Positions 1 to 7,039 of a stretch of 64,000 nt of DNA are shown here, piece by piece (the stretch's first letter is position 1; every line of letters starts with the position of its first letter). The notes below the pieces were generated by a model that was given only the letters and a program-made list of their open reading frames with translations, was not told the origin of the DNA and made no database searches. The DNA is from Streptomyces fradiae (GTDB lineage Bacteria > Actinomycetota > Actinomycetes > Streptomycetales > Streptomycetaceae), in contig NZ_CP065958.1 in the NCBI RefSeq assembly GCF_041270065.1, positions 3,038,001 to 3,102,000 on the forward strand, read 5' to 3'. A program made the position numbers and the translations under genes.

Positions 1-291
1 CAGATACGGCAGCTCCTCGGGGCCGAGGACGGGCGCGGTGCGCGCGGCCTCCTCGACGGCGGCGCCGAATCCGGTGCGGCGGGCGAGGTGGAGGACGCGG
101 TCGGGGCCGAGCGAGTCGGCGAGCAGCCGCGCGGAGTCGTCGGCGCTGCCGGTGTCGGCGGCGACCACGTTCTGGACGGGGCGCTCCTGGGCGAGCAGCC
201 CGGCGAGGGCGTCCGGCAGCCAGCGGGCGCCGTCGTGGGCGACGAGCACGGCGGTGACGACGTGTCGTGGGAACTCAGGAGTTGAGGACAT
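1..291 (-). CDS. Glycosyltransferase family 2, N-terminal part (truncated by window edge)
   Basis: The first 97 codons run off the left edge. The N-terminus has a GT-A pattern: a hydrophobic beta strand (VVTAVLVAHDGARWLPDAL), then NVVAADTGSADDSARLL, the nucleotide-sugar binding region of GT2 enzymes. I chose the ATG at 291 because the conserved strand begins about ten residues later. A purine-rich GGAGGGG lies about 13 nt upstream. In Streptomyces the gene next to whiB at this locus is a large membrane glycosyltransferase, but its catalytic motifs lie outside the window. The family call is solid; the substrate is unknown. Confidence 0.75.
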   Translation of the reverse strand, partial: MSSTPEFPRHVVTAVLVAHDGARWLPDALAGLLAQERPVQNVVAADTGSADDSARLLADSLGPDRVLHLARRTGFGAAVEEAARTAPVLGPEELPYL

Positions 292-532
292 CGAGCTACG
301 GCCCCTCCGGCCGGGGGTCGCCCGGTGAAGGGCGTGGATGCGTCTCGGACGGAGGCCCACACTAGTAGCTGGCACGACAACGGTCCGCCGCCTGTGGACA
401 ACCACGGGGTGCGGACCGTTCGTTGTGTACGTCGTTGTGGACGTCGTGTACGTCGTTGCGGACGTCTTGGTATACGTCGCGGTGTACGGCGTGATGTACG
501 GCGCGGTGTACAGACGTCCTTCCAGACGTCCT
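292..532. repeat. Intergenic stretch with degenerate GTACGTCG/GGACGTC tandem repeats
   Basis: Between the glycosyltransferase and whiB (both minus strand). From about 421 to 540 the plus strand cycles through tacgtcgttg, ggacgtcgtg, tacgtcgcgg and tacggcg units, each 9-18 bp, ending in two copies of agacgtccttc just before the whiB stop codon. I see no credible gene. It may be slippage-grown spacer sequence or a transcription-end structure. Confidence 0.5.
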
Positions 533-796
533 TCAGACGGCCGCCTTCTTCAGGCGGCGGCGTTCGCGCTCGGACAGACCGCCCCAGATACCGAAGCGCT
601 CGTCGTTCTGCAGCGCGTATTCGAGGCATTCGGAGCGGACCTCGCAGGCGAGGCAGACCTTTTTCGCCTCCCGGGTCGAGCCGCCCTTCTCGGGGAAGAA
701 GGACTCGGGATCGGTCTGGGCGCACAGTGCGCGCTCCTGCCAGCCGAGTTCCTCGTCCGCGTCCTCGACCAGCAGTTCCTCGAACAACTCGGTCAT
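533..796 (-). CDS. whiB: WhiB, Wbl-family iron-sulfur developmental transcription factor
   Basis: An 87-residue Wbl protein. Four cysteines (C25, C48, C51, C57; C-X22-C-X2-C-X5-C) should bind a [4Fe-4S] cluster. The G-[IV]-W-G-G turn is GIWGG at 69-73, followed by a basic tail (RERRRLKK) for DNA contact. The sequence is nearly identical to what I recall of S. coelicolor WhiB (SCO3034), which acts with WhiA and the principal sigma factor at sporulation-septation promoters. I chose the internal ATG giving MTELFEELL; an in-frame ATG 21 nt upstream would add a non-conserved seven residues. The gene is followed by repeat-rich spacer and preceded by a long intergenic region. Confidence 0.95.
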   Translation of the reverse strand: MTELFEELLVEDADEELGWQERALCAQTDPESFFPEKGGSTREAKKVCLACEVRSECLEYALQNDERFGIWGGLSERERRRLKKAAV

Positions 797-1235
797 GTGC
801 GCCCCTCGTCCGTCCATTGCGTCCCCGTGATTGGCCGTCTTCGATCCGGGATCGATCCCGGATCAGTCCCGGCCGAACGACACGAGTGAAATTACAAGTT
901 CGTGCTCTGTGCGAGTCAAGCCGAGATCTGCTATTGGGCCCCGTATTCACTCTGCGGAACCAAGCCTATGCGGAAAGTGTTCAAATCACCAAAAACCTGA
1001 CACATGCCACGGGCCTGTCCGCACCGTCACGCCCCACACAGAAGGACGTCCGGGAGTCGAATCCTGTTGCGATTCGGCCACGGAAGCGATCCGGATCACA
1101 GTCTGATCACAAGACCCCCACCGTGTTTACGGCGCCGGTTGCTGCGCCATGTCTCCTGGTCACGCGGTGCGCAAACCTTTCTTCGCGCACTGTAACCGGA
1201 TGAGGTGAAACATTGCCGCCAAATCGGGCATTGGG
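797..1235. other. whiB upstream region, no gene seen
   Basis: About 440 bp between divergent whiB and the cysteine dioxygenase leader. The composition is more AT-rich than the flanks, as expected for promoters. It contains the 843-864 palindrome and a GATCAC-AGTCT-GATCAC direct repeat near 1095-1111. S. coelicolor whiB is known to have more than one promoter; I cannot place start sites here. Six-frame reading gives only low-complexity shadows. Confidence 0.6.
843..864. promoter_or_regulatory. Perfect 22-bp palindrome in the whiB leader
   Basis: Two abutting perfect arms, GATCCGGGATC and its reverse complement, lie 47 bp upstream of the whiB start codon. A partial third arm (GGATCAGTCCCGG) follows. 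The position suits an operator or a hairpin in the whiB 5' leader. No binding protein can be named from sequence. Confidence 0.55.
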
Positions 1236-1271
1236 TTGACAGTCGGGTGTCCCTCACGCCACTTTGGTGGC
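1236..1271 (+). promoter_or_regulatory. Promoter for a leaderless transcript starting at the Cys-rich uORF
   Basis: A perfect -35 TTGACA (1236-1241), 18-bp spacer and a -10 CACTTT (1260-1265; matches the TANNNT-type consensus at its A and final T). The expected start point, about seven bases downstream, coincides with the A of the uORF ATG at 1272, so the mRNA would be leaderless. This is inferred from spacing only. Confidence 0.55.
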
Positions 1272-1367
1272 ATGCCAGCGACCGCAGCGCTCTTCGCGAC
1301 CCACGCCCGTGGGTTCCGCCGCGCTGTCCAGACGCGTTCCTGTCGCTGTTGCTGTCCCAGCTGTTGA
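1272..1367 (+). CDS. Cysteine-rich leader peptide (31 aa uORF) upstream of cysteine dioxygenase
   Basis: A 31-codon ORF whose last eight residues are C-R-C-C-C-P-S-C before TGA: five cysteines in eight codons. It has no Shine-Dalgarno but starts exactly where the promoter at 1236-1265 should initiate. The next gene, 114 nt downstream, is a cysteine dioxygenase. Leaderless uORFs with a terminal Cys tract that respond to cysteine supply by ribosome stalling have been described in mycobacteria. By analogy this would be a cis-acting cysteine sensor coupling cysteine level to its catabolism. The ORF and Cys tract are seen directly; the attenuation role is inferred. It could be chance, but Cys is very rare in GC-rich random ORFs. 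Confidence 0.65.
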   Translation: MPATAALFATHARGFRRAVQTRSCRCCCPSC

Positions 1368-1481
1368 TGCGCGCGTTCTGCGTCTAGCGCTCCAGCCCCT
1401 TCGCGGCCGCCGTCCCGCCGCCGCTGCCTCACCCCTTGCTCTGCGACACCCCGCACTTCTGCCGAGGAACCACCGCATCCC

Positions 1482-2030
1482 ATGAACATGGACAGCGACC
1501 TTCAGATCGCCGGCGACATCCTTGAGGTCCCGCACCTCCTGCAGCCCGCCCGCGAGCACCCCGCCACCGTGGCCGAGTTCGCCGGTCTCGCCCGCGAGAT
1601 CGCCGCCGACCGCGCCCTGTGGGCCCCGTACGTCGAGTACGACGCCACCACCCGCTGGTACCACCGGCTGCGCACCGGCCCCGGCTACGAGATCTGGCTG
1701 CTCTCCTGGCTGCCCGGCCAGGGCAGCGGCCGGCACGACCACGGACAGTCCTCCGGCGTGCTCACCGTCCTGTCGGGCGAGTTGACGGAGCGTACGGAGC
1801 GGGGCGGGCGGAGCCTGGACGCGGGCGCGCAGCGCGTGTTCGCGCCCGGGTACGTCCACGAGGTCGTCAACGACTCCCTCGAACCCGCCGTCAGCCTGCA
1901 CGTCTACTACCCGGGCCTCACCGACATGCCGATGCACGAGTCGACGCGCGAGTCGCCCGAGTCGATGCACGAGTCGCTGACCTCACAGTGCGGCTCTGCC
2001 CCGACGGCCCCCGGAGTCGTCACCGCCTGA
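1482..2030 (+). CDS. Cysteine dioxygenase type I
   Basis: A 182-residue cupin enzyme that oxidises L-cysteine to cysteine sulfinate with Fe(II) and O2. The cupin motif G-S-G-R-H-D-H-G places H85 and H87, with H126 (APGYVHEV), as the Fe-binding His triad. The chain is near the bacterial family length. A repetitive C-terminal tail (STRESPESMHES) is not part of the fold. ATG at 1482 is preceded by GAGGA with a long 13-nt gap; a second ATG six bases on is possible. Position behind a Cys-rich uORF suggests cysteine-responsive expression. fbiA starts 13 bp downstream, so the transcript may continue. Confidence 0.88.
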   Translation: MNMDSDLQIAGDILEVPHLLQPAREHPATVAEFAGLAREIAADRALWAPYVEYDATTRWYHRLRTGPGYEIWLLSWLPGQGSGRHDHGQSSGVLTVLSGELTERTERGGRSLDAGAQRVFAPGYVHEVVNDSLEPAVSLHVYYPGLTDMPMHESTRESPESMHESLTSQCGSAPTAPGVVTA

Positions 2031-2043
2031 CAAACTGCATGGC

Positions 2044-3000
2044 ATGCGCATTGTGGTTCTGGCCGGTGGCATCGGTGGTGCCCGCTTCCTTCGCGGCCTC
2101 AAGCAGGCCGCGCCCGACGCGGAGATCACGGTCATCGGCAACACCGGTGACGACATCCATCTCTTCGGTCTCAAGGTCTGCCCCGACCTCGACACCGTGA
2201 TGTACACCCTCGGCGGTGGCATCAACGAGGAACAGGGCTGGGGCCGCGAGGACGAGTCCTTCACGGTCAAGGAGGAGCTCGCGGCGTACGGGGTCGGGCC
2301 CGAGTGGTTCGGCCTCGGCGACCGCGACTTCGCCACCCACATCGTCCGCACCCAGATGCTGGGCGCCGGCTATCCGCTCAGCGCCGTCACCGAGGCGCTG
2401 TGCGCCCGCTGGCAGCCCGGCGTCCGGCTGCTTCCGATGTCGGACGACCGGGTCGAGACGCATGTGGCCATCGAGGTCGACGGCGAGCAGCGGGCGGTGC
2501 ACTTCCAGGAGTACTGGGTGAAGCTGCGCGCCTCCGTCGACGCGCTGGCCGTCGTGCCGGTCGGCGCCGAGCAGGCGAAGCCCGCGCCGGGCGTCCTTGA
2601 GGCCGTCGCCGCCGCCGACCTCATCGTCTTCCCGCCGTCCAACCCGGTCGTGTCCGTCGGCACGATCCTCGCCGTGCCCGGCATCCGCGAGGCGGTCGCC
2701 GCCGCGGACGCGCCGGTCGTGGGCCTCTCCCCGATCGTCGGCGACGCGCCCGTGCGCGGCATGGCCGACAAGGTGCTCGCGGCGGTCGGCGTCGAGTCCA
2801 CGGCCGCCGCCGTCGCCCTGCACTACGGCTCCGGGCTGCTCGACGGCTGGCTCGTCGACACCGTCGACGCGGGCACGGTCGCCGACGTCGAGGCGGCGGG
2901 CATCCGCTGCCGCGCGGTGCCGCTGATGATGACCGACCTGGACGCGACGACGGCGATGGCGCGCGAGGCGCTGGCGCTCGCGGCGGAGGTCAAGGCGTGA
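2044..3000 (+). CDS. fbiA: FbiA/CofD, 2-phospho-L-lactate-type transferase of coenzyme F420 biosynthesis
   Basis: A 318-residue enzyme, the normal family length. It transfers the phospholactyl or phosphoenolpyruvyl moiety from its GDP-activated donor to the deazaflavin Fo, making (dehydro)F420-0 in the cytosol. The N-terminal signature [13 protein letters not shown] and [20 protein letters not shown] are CofD hallmarks, and the later [16 protein letters not shown] is the second conserved block. It lies only 13 bp after the cysteine dioxygenase and overlaps the fbiB start by 4 nt (GTGA), so fbiA and fbiB are translationally coupled. Identity is secure; the exact donor is known from other actinobacteria, not this sequence. 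Confidence 0.93.
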   Translation: MRIVVLAGGIGGARFLRGLKQAAPDAEITVIGNTGDDIHLFGLKVCPDLDTVMYTLGGGINEEQGWGREDESFTVKEELAAYGVGPEWFGLGDRDFATHIVRTQMLGAGYPLSAVTEALCARWQPGVRLLPMSDDRVETHVAIEVDGEQRAVHFQEYWVKLRASVDALAVVPVGAEQAKPAPGVLEAVAAADLIVFPPSNPVVSVGTILAVPGIREAVAAADAPVVGLSPIVGDAPVRGMADKVLAAVGVESTAAAVALHYGSGLLDGWLVDTVDAGTVADVEAAGIRCRAVPLMMTDLDATTAMAREALALAAEVKA

Positions 3001-4724
3001 CGGCGGGGGCGGCAGGGACGGAAGGGCCCGCCAGGGCCGAAGGACCCGCCGGATCCGCAGGGCCCGCAGGCACTGCAGGGCCCGGCGGGGGGCCCGGCCC
3101 CGGGTGGGGCGGGCGTACGGGCGAGGCCGCGGTTGGCGCGAGCGCGTCCGGCGGAGCCGCGGGGCAGGAAGCCGGGCGTACGGGCGAGGGCAACGCGAAC
3201 GCCTCTGGCGGAGCCGCAGGGCAGGAAGGCCGGCGTACGGGCGCCGCCAGCGCAAGGGTCTCCGGCGGAGCCACGGGGCAGGACGGCAGGCGTACCGCCG
3301 ACGCCGGCGCCCCCGGCGGAGCCGCCGGGCAGGAAGCCGGGCGTACCGCCGAGGCCGACGCCAGCGCCTTCGGCGGAGCCATAGGGCAGGACGGGCACGG
3401 GGGCGGTGGCGCGGCCGCGCGGTTCGAGGTGTGGGCGCTTGACGGGGTGCCCGAGGTCGCGGCCGGGGACGACCTGGCCAAGCTGATCGCGGCCGCGACG
3501 GCGGGCCCGGGGGCCGGTCTCGTCGACGGTGACGTGCTGCTCGTCACCTCGAAGATCGTCAGCAAGGCGGAGGGGCGGGTGATCGCCGCCGCCGACCGGG
3601 AGGCGGCGATCGACGCCGAGACGGTACGGGTGGTGGCGCGGCGCGGTGCCCTGCGCATCGTCGAGAACCGGCAGGGTCTGGTGATGGCCGCCGCCGGCGT
3701 CGACGCCTCCAACACCCCCGCCGGGACCGTGCTCCTGCTGCCCGAGGACCCGGACGCCTCCGCCGCGCGGATCCGCGCCGGGCTGCGCGAGACGCTCGGG
3801 GTCGACGTCGGCGTGGTCGTCACCGACACCTTCGGGCGGCCCTGGCGCAACGGCCTCACCGACGTGGCCATCGGCGCGGCCGGCGTGCGGGTCCTCGACG
3901 ACCTGCGCGGCGCCACCGACTCCCACGGCAACGAGCTCAACGTGACCGTCACCGCCACCGCCGACGAACTGGCCGCCGCCGGGGACCTGGTGAAGGGCAA
4001 GGCGGCGGGGCGGCCGGTGGCCGTCGTCCGCGGGCTGCCGCACGTCGTCGCGGGTGACGACGACGGGACGGGCGCGCGGGCCCTGGTCCGGGACGCCGCC
4101 GACGACATGTTCCGGCTCGGCACCTCGGAGGCGGTACGGGAGGCGGTGACCCTGCGCCGTACGGTGCGGGAGTTCACCGACGACCCCGTCGACCCGGGCG
4201 CCGTACGGAGGGCCGTCGCCGCCGCCGTCACCGCGCCCGCCCCGCACCACACCACCCCGTGGCGCTTCGTCCTCCTGGAGTCCGAGGCCTCGCGCGTGCG
4301 GCTGCTCGACGCGATGCGGGACGCCTGGATCGCGGACCTGCGGCGCGACGGCAAGTCCGAGGAGTCCATCGCGCGCCGCGTCCGCCGCGGCGACGTGCTG
4401 CGCAACGCGCCGTACCTGATCGTGCCCTGCCTGGTCATGGACGGCGCCCACCACTACGGCGACCCGCGCCGGGACGCCGCCGAGCGCGAGATGTTCGTGG
4501 TCGCGGCGGGCGCGGGCGTGCAGAACCTGCTGGTGGCGCTCGCCGGCGAGCGGCTGGGCTCGGCGTGGGTGTCCTCGACGATGTTCTGTCGCGACGTCGT
4601 ACGGGAGGTGCTCGGCCTGCCGGGTGACTGGGACCCGATGGGCGCGGTGGCCGTCGGCCGCCCGGCGGCGGCACCGAAGGAGCGGGCGGTACGGGACGCG
4701 GAGACGTTCGTCGCGGTGCGGTGA
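2997..4724 (+). CDS. fbiB: FbiB, F420 gamma-glutamyl ligase fused to nitroreductase-like domain, with repeat-expanded N-terminus
   Basis: Bifunctional enzyme completing F420. The CofE-type ligase domain (from FEVWALDG, residue 143, to about 370) adds glutamates with GTP; signatures are [13 protein letters not shown] and [18 protein letters not shown]. The C-terminal FMN nitroreductase-like domain (about 380-575; [17 protein letters not shown]) reduces dehydro-F420 in actinobacterial FbiB. The start is a GTG overlapping the fbiA stop (GTGA). The oddity is a 142-residue extension before the ligase domain, mostly five degenerate repeats of about 19 residues with SGGAAGQ(E/D)-GR(R)T cores. Family members I know begin within a few residues of the ligase domain. 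Whether the extension is translated or an internal start is used cannot be told here. Confidence 0.9.
   Translation: MTAGAAGTEGPARAEGPAGSAGPAGTAGPGGGPGPGWGGRTGEAAVGASASGGAAGQEAGRTGEGNANASGGAAGQEGRRTGAASARVSGGATGQDGRRTADAGAPGGAAGQEAGRTAEADASAFGGAIGQDGHGGGGAAARFEVWALDGVPEVAAGDDLAKLIAAATAGPGAGLVDGDVLLVTSKIVSKAEGRVIAAADREAAIDAETVRVVARRGALRIVENRQGLVMAAAGVDASNTPAGTVLLLPEDPDASAARIRAGLRETLGVDVGVVVTDTFGRPWRNGLTDVAIGAAGVRVLDDLRGATDSHGNELNVTVTATADELAAAGDLVKGKAAGRPVAVVRGLPHVVAGDDDGTGARALVRDAADDMFRLGTSEAVREAVTLRRTVREFTDDPVDPGAVRRAVAAAVTAPAPHHTTPWRFVLLESEASRVRLLDAMRDAWIADLRRDGKSEESIARRVRRGDVLRNAPYLIVPCLVMDGAHHYGDPRRDAAEREMFVVAAGAGVQNLLVALAGERLGSAWVSSTMFCRDVVREVLGLPGDWDPMGAVAVGRPAAAPKERAVRDAETFVAVR
3112..3400 (+). 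repeat. Five tandem copies of a 51-63 bp repeat inside fbiB
   Basis: Each unit starts with gcgtac(g/c)g(g/c)cg and carries a variable middle, then the near-constant core tc(t/c)ggcggagcc(g/a)c(a/c)gggcagga. Copies begin near 3115, 3178, 3235, 3292 and 3343. Length differences are multiples of three, so the frame is kept. It translates as Ala/Gly-rich low-complexity sequence. Confidence 0.8.
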
Positions 4725-4763
4725 CGCGCGTGCGGTGACGCCCCGTGGCGACGGGCCTGCGGG

Positions 4764-5738
4764 TCAGATCCCCGTGATGTTGCCGGGCGCCATACGGGGT
4801 GCCCGGCGGGGCGGGACGCGGCCGCTGAGGAGGATCAGGCGGGCGGCGCGGTGGCGCTGGCCGGCGTACGGGGCGAGGAGGCCCAGCATCGTCGCGTCGT
4901 CGGCCGTGCGGTCGCCCGCGAGGGCCCAGCCGACGATGCCCGGGAGGTGCAGGTCGCCGGTGGTGACCTCGTCCGGGGCGCCGTTGCTGCGCTGGATGGT
5001 CTCGGCGGAGGTCCAGGGGCCGATGCCGGGGATCAGTTCGAGGCGCTTGCGGGCCTCGGCGGGCGGCATGTGCGCCGCCTCCTCCATGCGGTGGGCGACC
5101 CGCGCGGCGCGCACGACGGCGGCGGAGCGCTTGCCGTCGACGTTCGCGCGGTGCCACTCCCAGGACGGGATCATCGCCCAGGTGCGGGCGTCGGGCATCA
5201 CGTACATCCCCTCGGGCGCGGGCCCGGGCGCCGGCTCCCCGTACTTCCGGACGAGCAGCCGCCACGAGCGGTAGGCCTCGTCCGTCGTGACCTTCTGCTC
5301 CAGGATGGAGGGGATCAGCGACTCCATGACCAGACCGGTGCGGGTGAGGCGGAGGCCGCGGCGGGCGCGGTGGGTGAGCGCGAGGAGTTTGTGGCGCGGG
5401 ACGAAGGCGGCGGGGTCGTCCTCGGCGCCGAGCAGCGCGGGCAGCCGCGCCATGAGCCAGCCGCCTCCCGGGCCCCACGCCTCGGCCCGTCCGTCCGCCG
5501 CCCGGACCCGGACGGTCCCGGCGCCGTCGGGCGTCCGGCTGGCCCGCCAGACCGAGCCGTCGGCCGTCGTCCGGAAGGTGGGGTCGCCGGGGCCGCGGCG
5601 GAGGGGGCCGAGGGTGAGACCGAGGTCGAGGTCGACCAGGGCTTCCTCGGAGCTCGGTGCGGGGGCCGGGGCGGGTACGGGGACGTGGCCGCCGCGCGTG
5701 GTGGTGCGCGTGGGTCGGGGAGCGAAGCGGCCTGCCAT
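4764..5738 (-). CDS. DNA-3-methyladenine glycosylase (HhH-GPD family, AlkA-like)
   Basis: A 324-residue base-excision repair glycosylase. The helix-hairpin-helix LELIPGIGPWTS is followed by the G/P-rich loop and catalytic Asp in VTTGDLHLPGIVGWAL, the arrangement of AlkA-like HhH-GPD enzymes. Before it lies ESLIPSILEQKVTTDEAYRSWRLLV, the helical segment typical of the family. No iron-sulfur Cys cluster is present, as in AlkA and unlike EndoIII/MutY. I chose ATG at 5738 (MAGRFAPRP); the reading frame stays open upstream only as a shadow of manC. It sits 47 bp downstream of manC on the same strand and is probably cotranscribed. Confidence 0.85.
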   Translation of the reverse strand: MAGRFAPRPTRTTTRGGHVPVPAPAPAPSSEEALVDLDLGLTLGPLRRGPGDPTFRTTADGSVWRASRTPDGAGTVRVRAADGRAEAWGPGGGWLMARLPALLGAEDDPAAFVPRHKLLALTHRARRGLRLTRTGLVMESLIPSILEQKVTTDEAYRSWRLLVRKYGEPAPGPAPEGMYVMPDARTWAMIPSWEWHRANVDGKRSAAVVRAARVAHRMEEAAHMPPAEARKRLELIPGIGPWTSAETIQRSNGAPDEVTTGDLHLPGIVGWALAGDRTADDATMLGLLAPYAGQRHRAARLILLSGRVPPRRAPRMAPGNITGI

Positions 5739-5785
5739 GCGTACGAGCGTAGCGGGGCGCCCCCGAGGCCGGTCCCGCCTACCGG

Positions 5786-6868
5786 CTACTGGTCGGACGA
5801 GAAGCGGACCGCGCCCGCCGGGAGCTTCGCGTCGCACCAGACGCGGACGCCGTCGCGGAGTTCGTTGTCCGGGCCGATGTCGGCGCCGTCGCCGATGACC
5901 GCGCCGGTGAGGACGGTGCGGGCGCCGATGCGGGCGTGGGTGCCGATGAGGGAGTCGGTGATGACGGCGCCGGGTTCGACGACGGCGCCGGCGAGGACGG
6001 TCGAGCCGGTGACGCGCGCGCCGGAGCCGATGACCGCGCCGGGGCCGACGACCGTACCGCCGGTGAGCTTGGCGTCCGGGGCGACGGTCGCCGTGTCGAG
6101 GACCAGGCGGTCGCCGCAGCGGCCCGGTACGGCCGGGGACGGGGCGCGGCCGAGGACGAGGTCGGCGGAGCCGCGGACGAAGGCCTGCGGGGTGCCGAGG
6201 TCGAGCCAGTAGGTGGAGTCGACCATGCCCTGCAGGTGCGCGCCGGAGGCCAGCAGGTCGGGGAAGGTCTCGCGTTCGACGGAGACCGGCCGGCCCGCCG
6301 GGATGGTGTCGATGACCGAGCGCCGGAAGACGTACGCGCCCGCGTTGATCTGGTCGGTGACGATCTCCTCCGGCGTCTGCGGCTTCTCCAGGAAGGCCGT
6401 GACGCGTCCCGTCGCATCCGTCGGCACGAGACCGAAGGCGCGCGGGTCCTCGACCCGGGTGAGGTGCAGGGACACGTCCGCGCCGGAGGTCTCGTGGGTG
6501 GCGACGAGCGCGCCGATGTCGAGGCCGGTGAGGATGTCGCCGTTGAAGATCAGGACGGGGTCTTCGGGGCCCGAGTGGAGCCGGGAGGCGACGTTGCGAA
6601 TGGCGCCGCCGGTCCCGAGGGGCTCCTCCTCGGTGACGTACTCGATGCTCAGACCGAGCGCCGAGCCGTCGCCGAAGTACGGCTCGAAGACCTCCGCCAG
6701 GTAGGACGTGGCGAGGACGATGTGGTCCACGCCGGCGGCCCGGGCCCGGGCCAGCTGGTGCGTCAGGAAGGGGACGCCGGCCGCCGGGACCATCGGCTTG
6801 GGCGTGTTGACGGTCAGGGGACGCAGCCGGGTGCCCTTGCCACCGACCAGAAGAATCGCTTCGGTCAC
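5786..6868 (-). CDS. manC: Mannose-1-phosphate guanylyltransferase (GDP-mannose pyrophosphorylase)
   Basis: A 360-residue NDP-sugar pyrophosphorylase. The nucleotidyltransferase signature LLVGGKGTRLRPLT and TPKPMVP opens the protein. The metal-binding IFNGDILTG and the product-binding ENPQ-type region (FLEKPQTPEEIVTD) follow. The C-terminal third is a left-handed beta-helix of hexapeptide repeats (GPGAVIGSGARV and similar). It makes GDP-mannose for protein O-mannosylation, PIMs and wall glycans. Start is GTG at 6868 with GGAAG upstream. It matches S. coelicolor SCO3039 (manC) in context. A less specific nucleotidyltransferase role is possible, since substrate specificity is not readable from motifs. 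Confidence 0.85.
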   Translation of the reverse strand: MTEAILLVGGKGTRLRPLTVNTPKPMVPAAGVPFLTHQLARARAAGVDHIVLATSYLAEVFEPYFGDGSALGLSIEYVTEEEPLGTGGAIRNVASRLHSGPEDPVLIFNGDILTGLDIGALVATHETSGADVSLHLTRVEDPRAFGLVPTDATGRVTAFLEKPQTPEEIVTDQINAGAYVFRRSVIDTIPAGRPVSVERETFPDLLASGAHLQGMVDSTYWLDLGTPQAFVRGSADLVLGRAPSPAVPGRCGDRLVLDTATVAPDAKLTGGTVVGPGAVIGSGARVTGSTVLAGAVVEPGAVITDSLIGTHARIGARTVLTGAVIGDGADIGPDNELRDGVRVWCDAKLPAGAVRFSSDQ

Positions 6869-6920
6869 CTGTCGTCTCTGCTTCCTGTCGGTCCGGTCTC
6901 ATCGCCGTGGGCGGCTCGCC

Positions 6921-6947
6921 ACGGGCGGCCGCTTTTCGGCCGCCCGT
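6921..6947. terminator. 11-bp hairpin between the PGRP amidase and manC
   Basis: ACGGGCGGCCG, loop CTTTT, then its perfect complement. It lies about 50 nt upstream of manC in the spacer after the amidase, so it may end amidase transcripts or sit in the manC leader. Ten bases further out is the perfect palindrome TGACCGGTCA (6955-6964), a possible operator. Confidence 0.6.
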
Positions 6948-7039
6948 ACGATATGACCGGTCAGTTTATGCAGATGGTTGAGTCCATGACCCCACCGACA
7001 GCCCCATCGGCGATCCCAGCGGCGATCCCGACAGCTCCG

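Noticed and set aside
421..540. CRISPR array possibility for the short repeats
   Set aside because: Units are degenerate, 9-18 bp and lack spacers of constant length. No cas genes nearby.
2020..3255. Large antisense frames across fbiA and fbiB
   Set aside because: They are Arg/His-rich complements of strongly coding plus-strand genes, with no start site or family motif.
4764..6902. Single 712-codon minus-strand frame spanning two genes
   Set aside because: Its upper two thirds is an Arg/Pro-rich shadow of manC in another frame. Only the part from 5738 down is the real DNA glycosylase.
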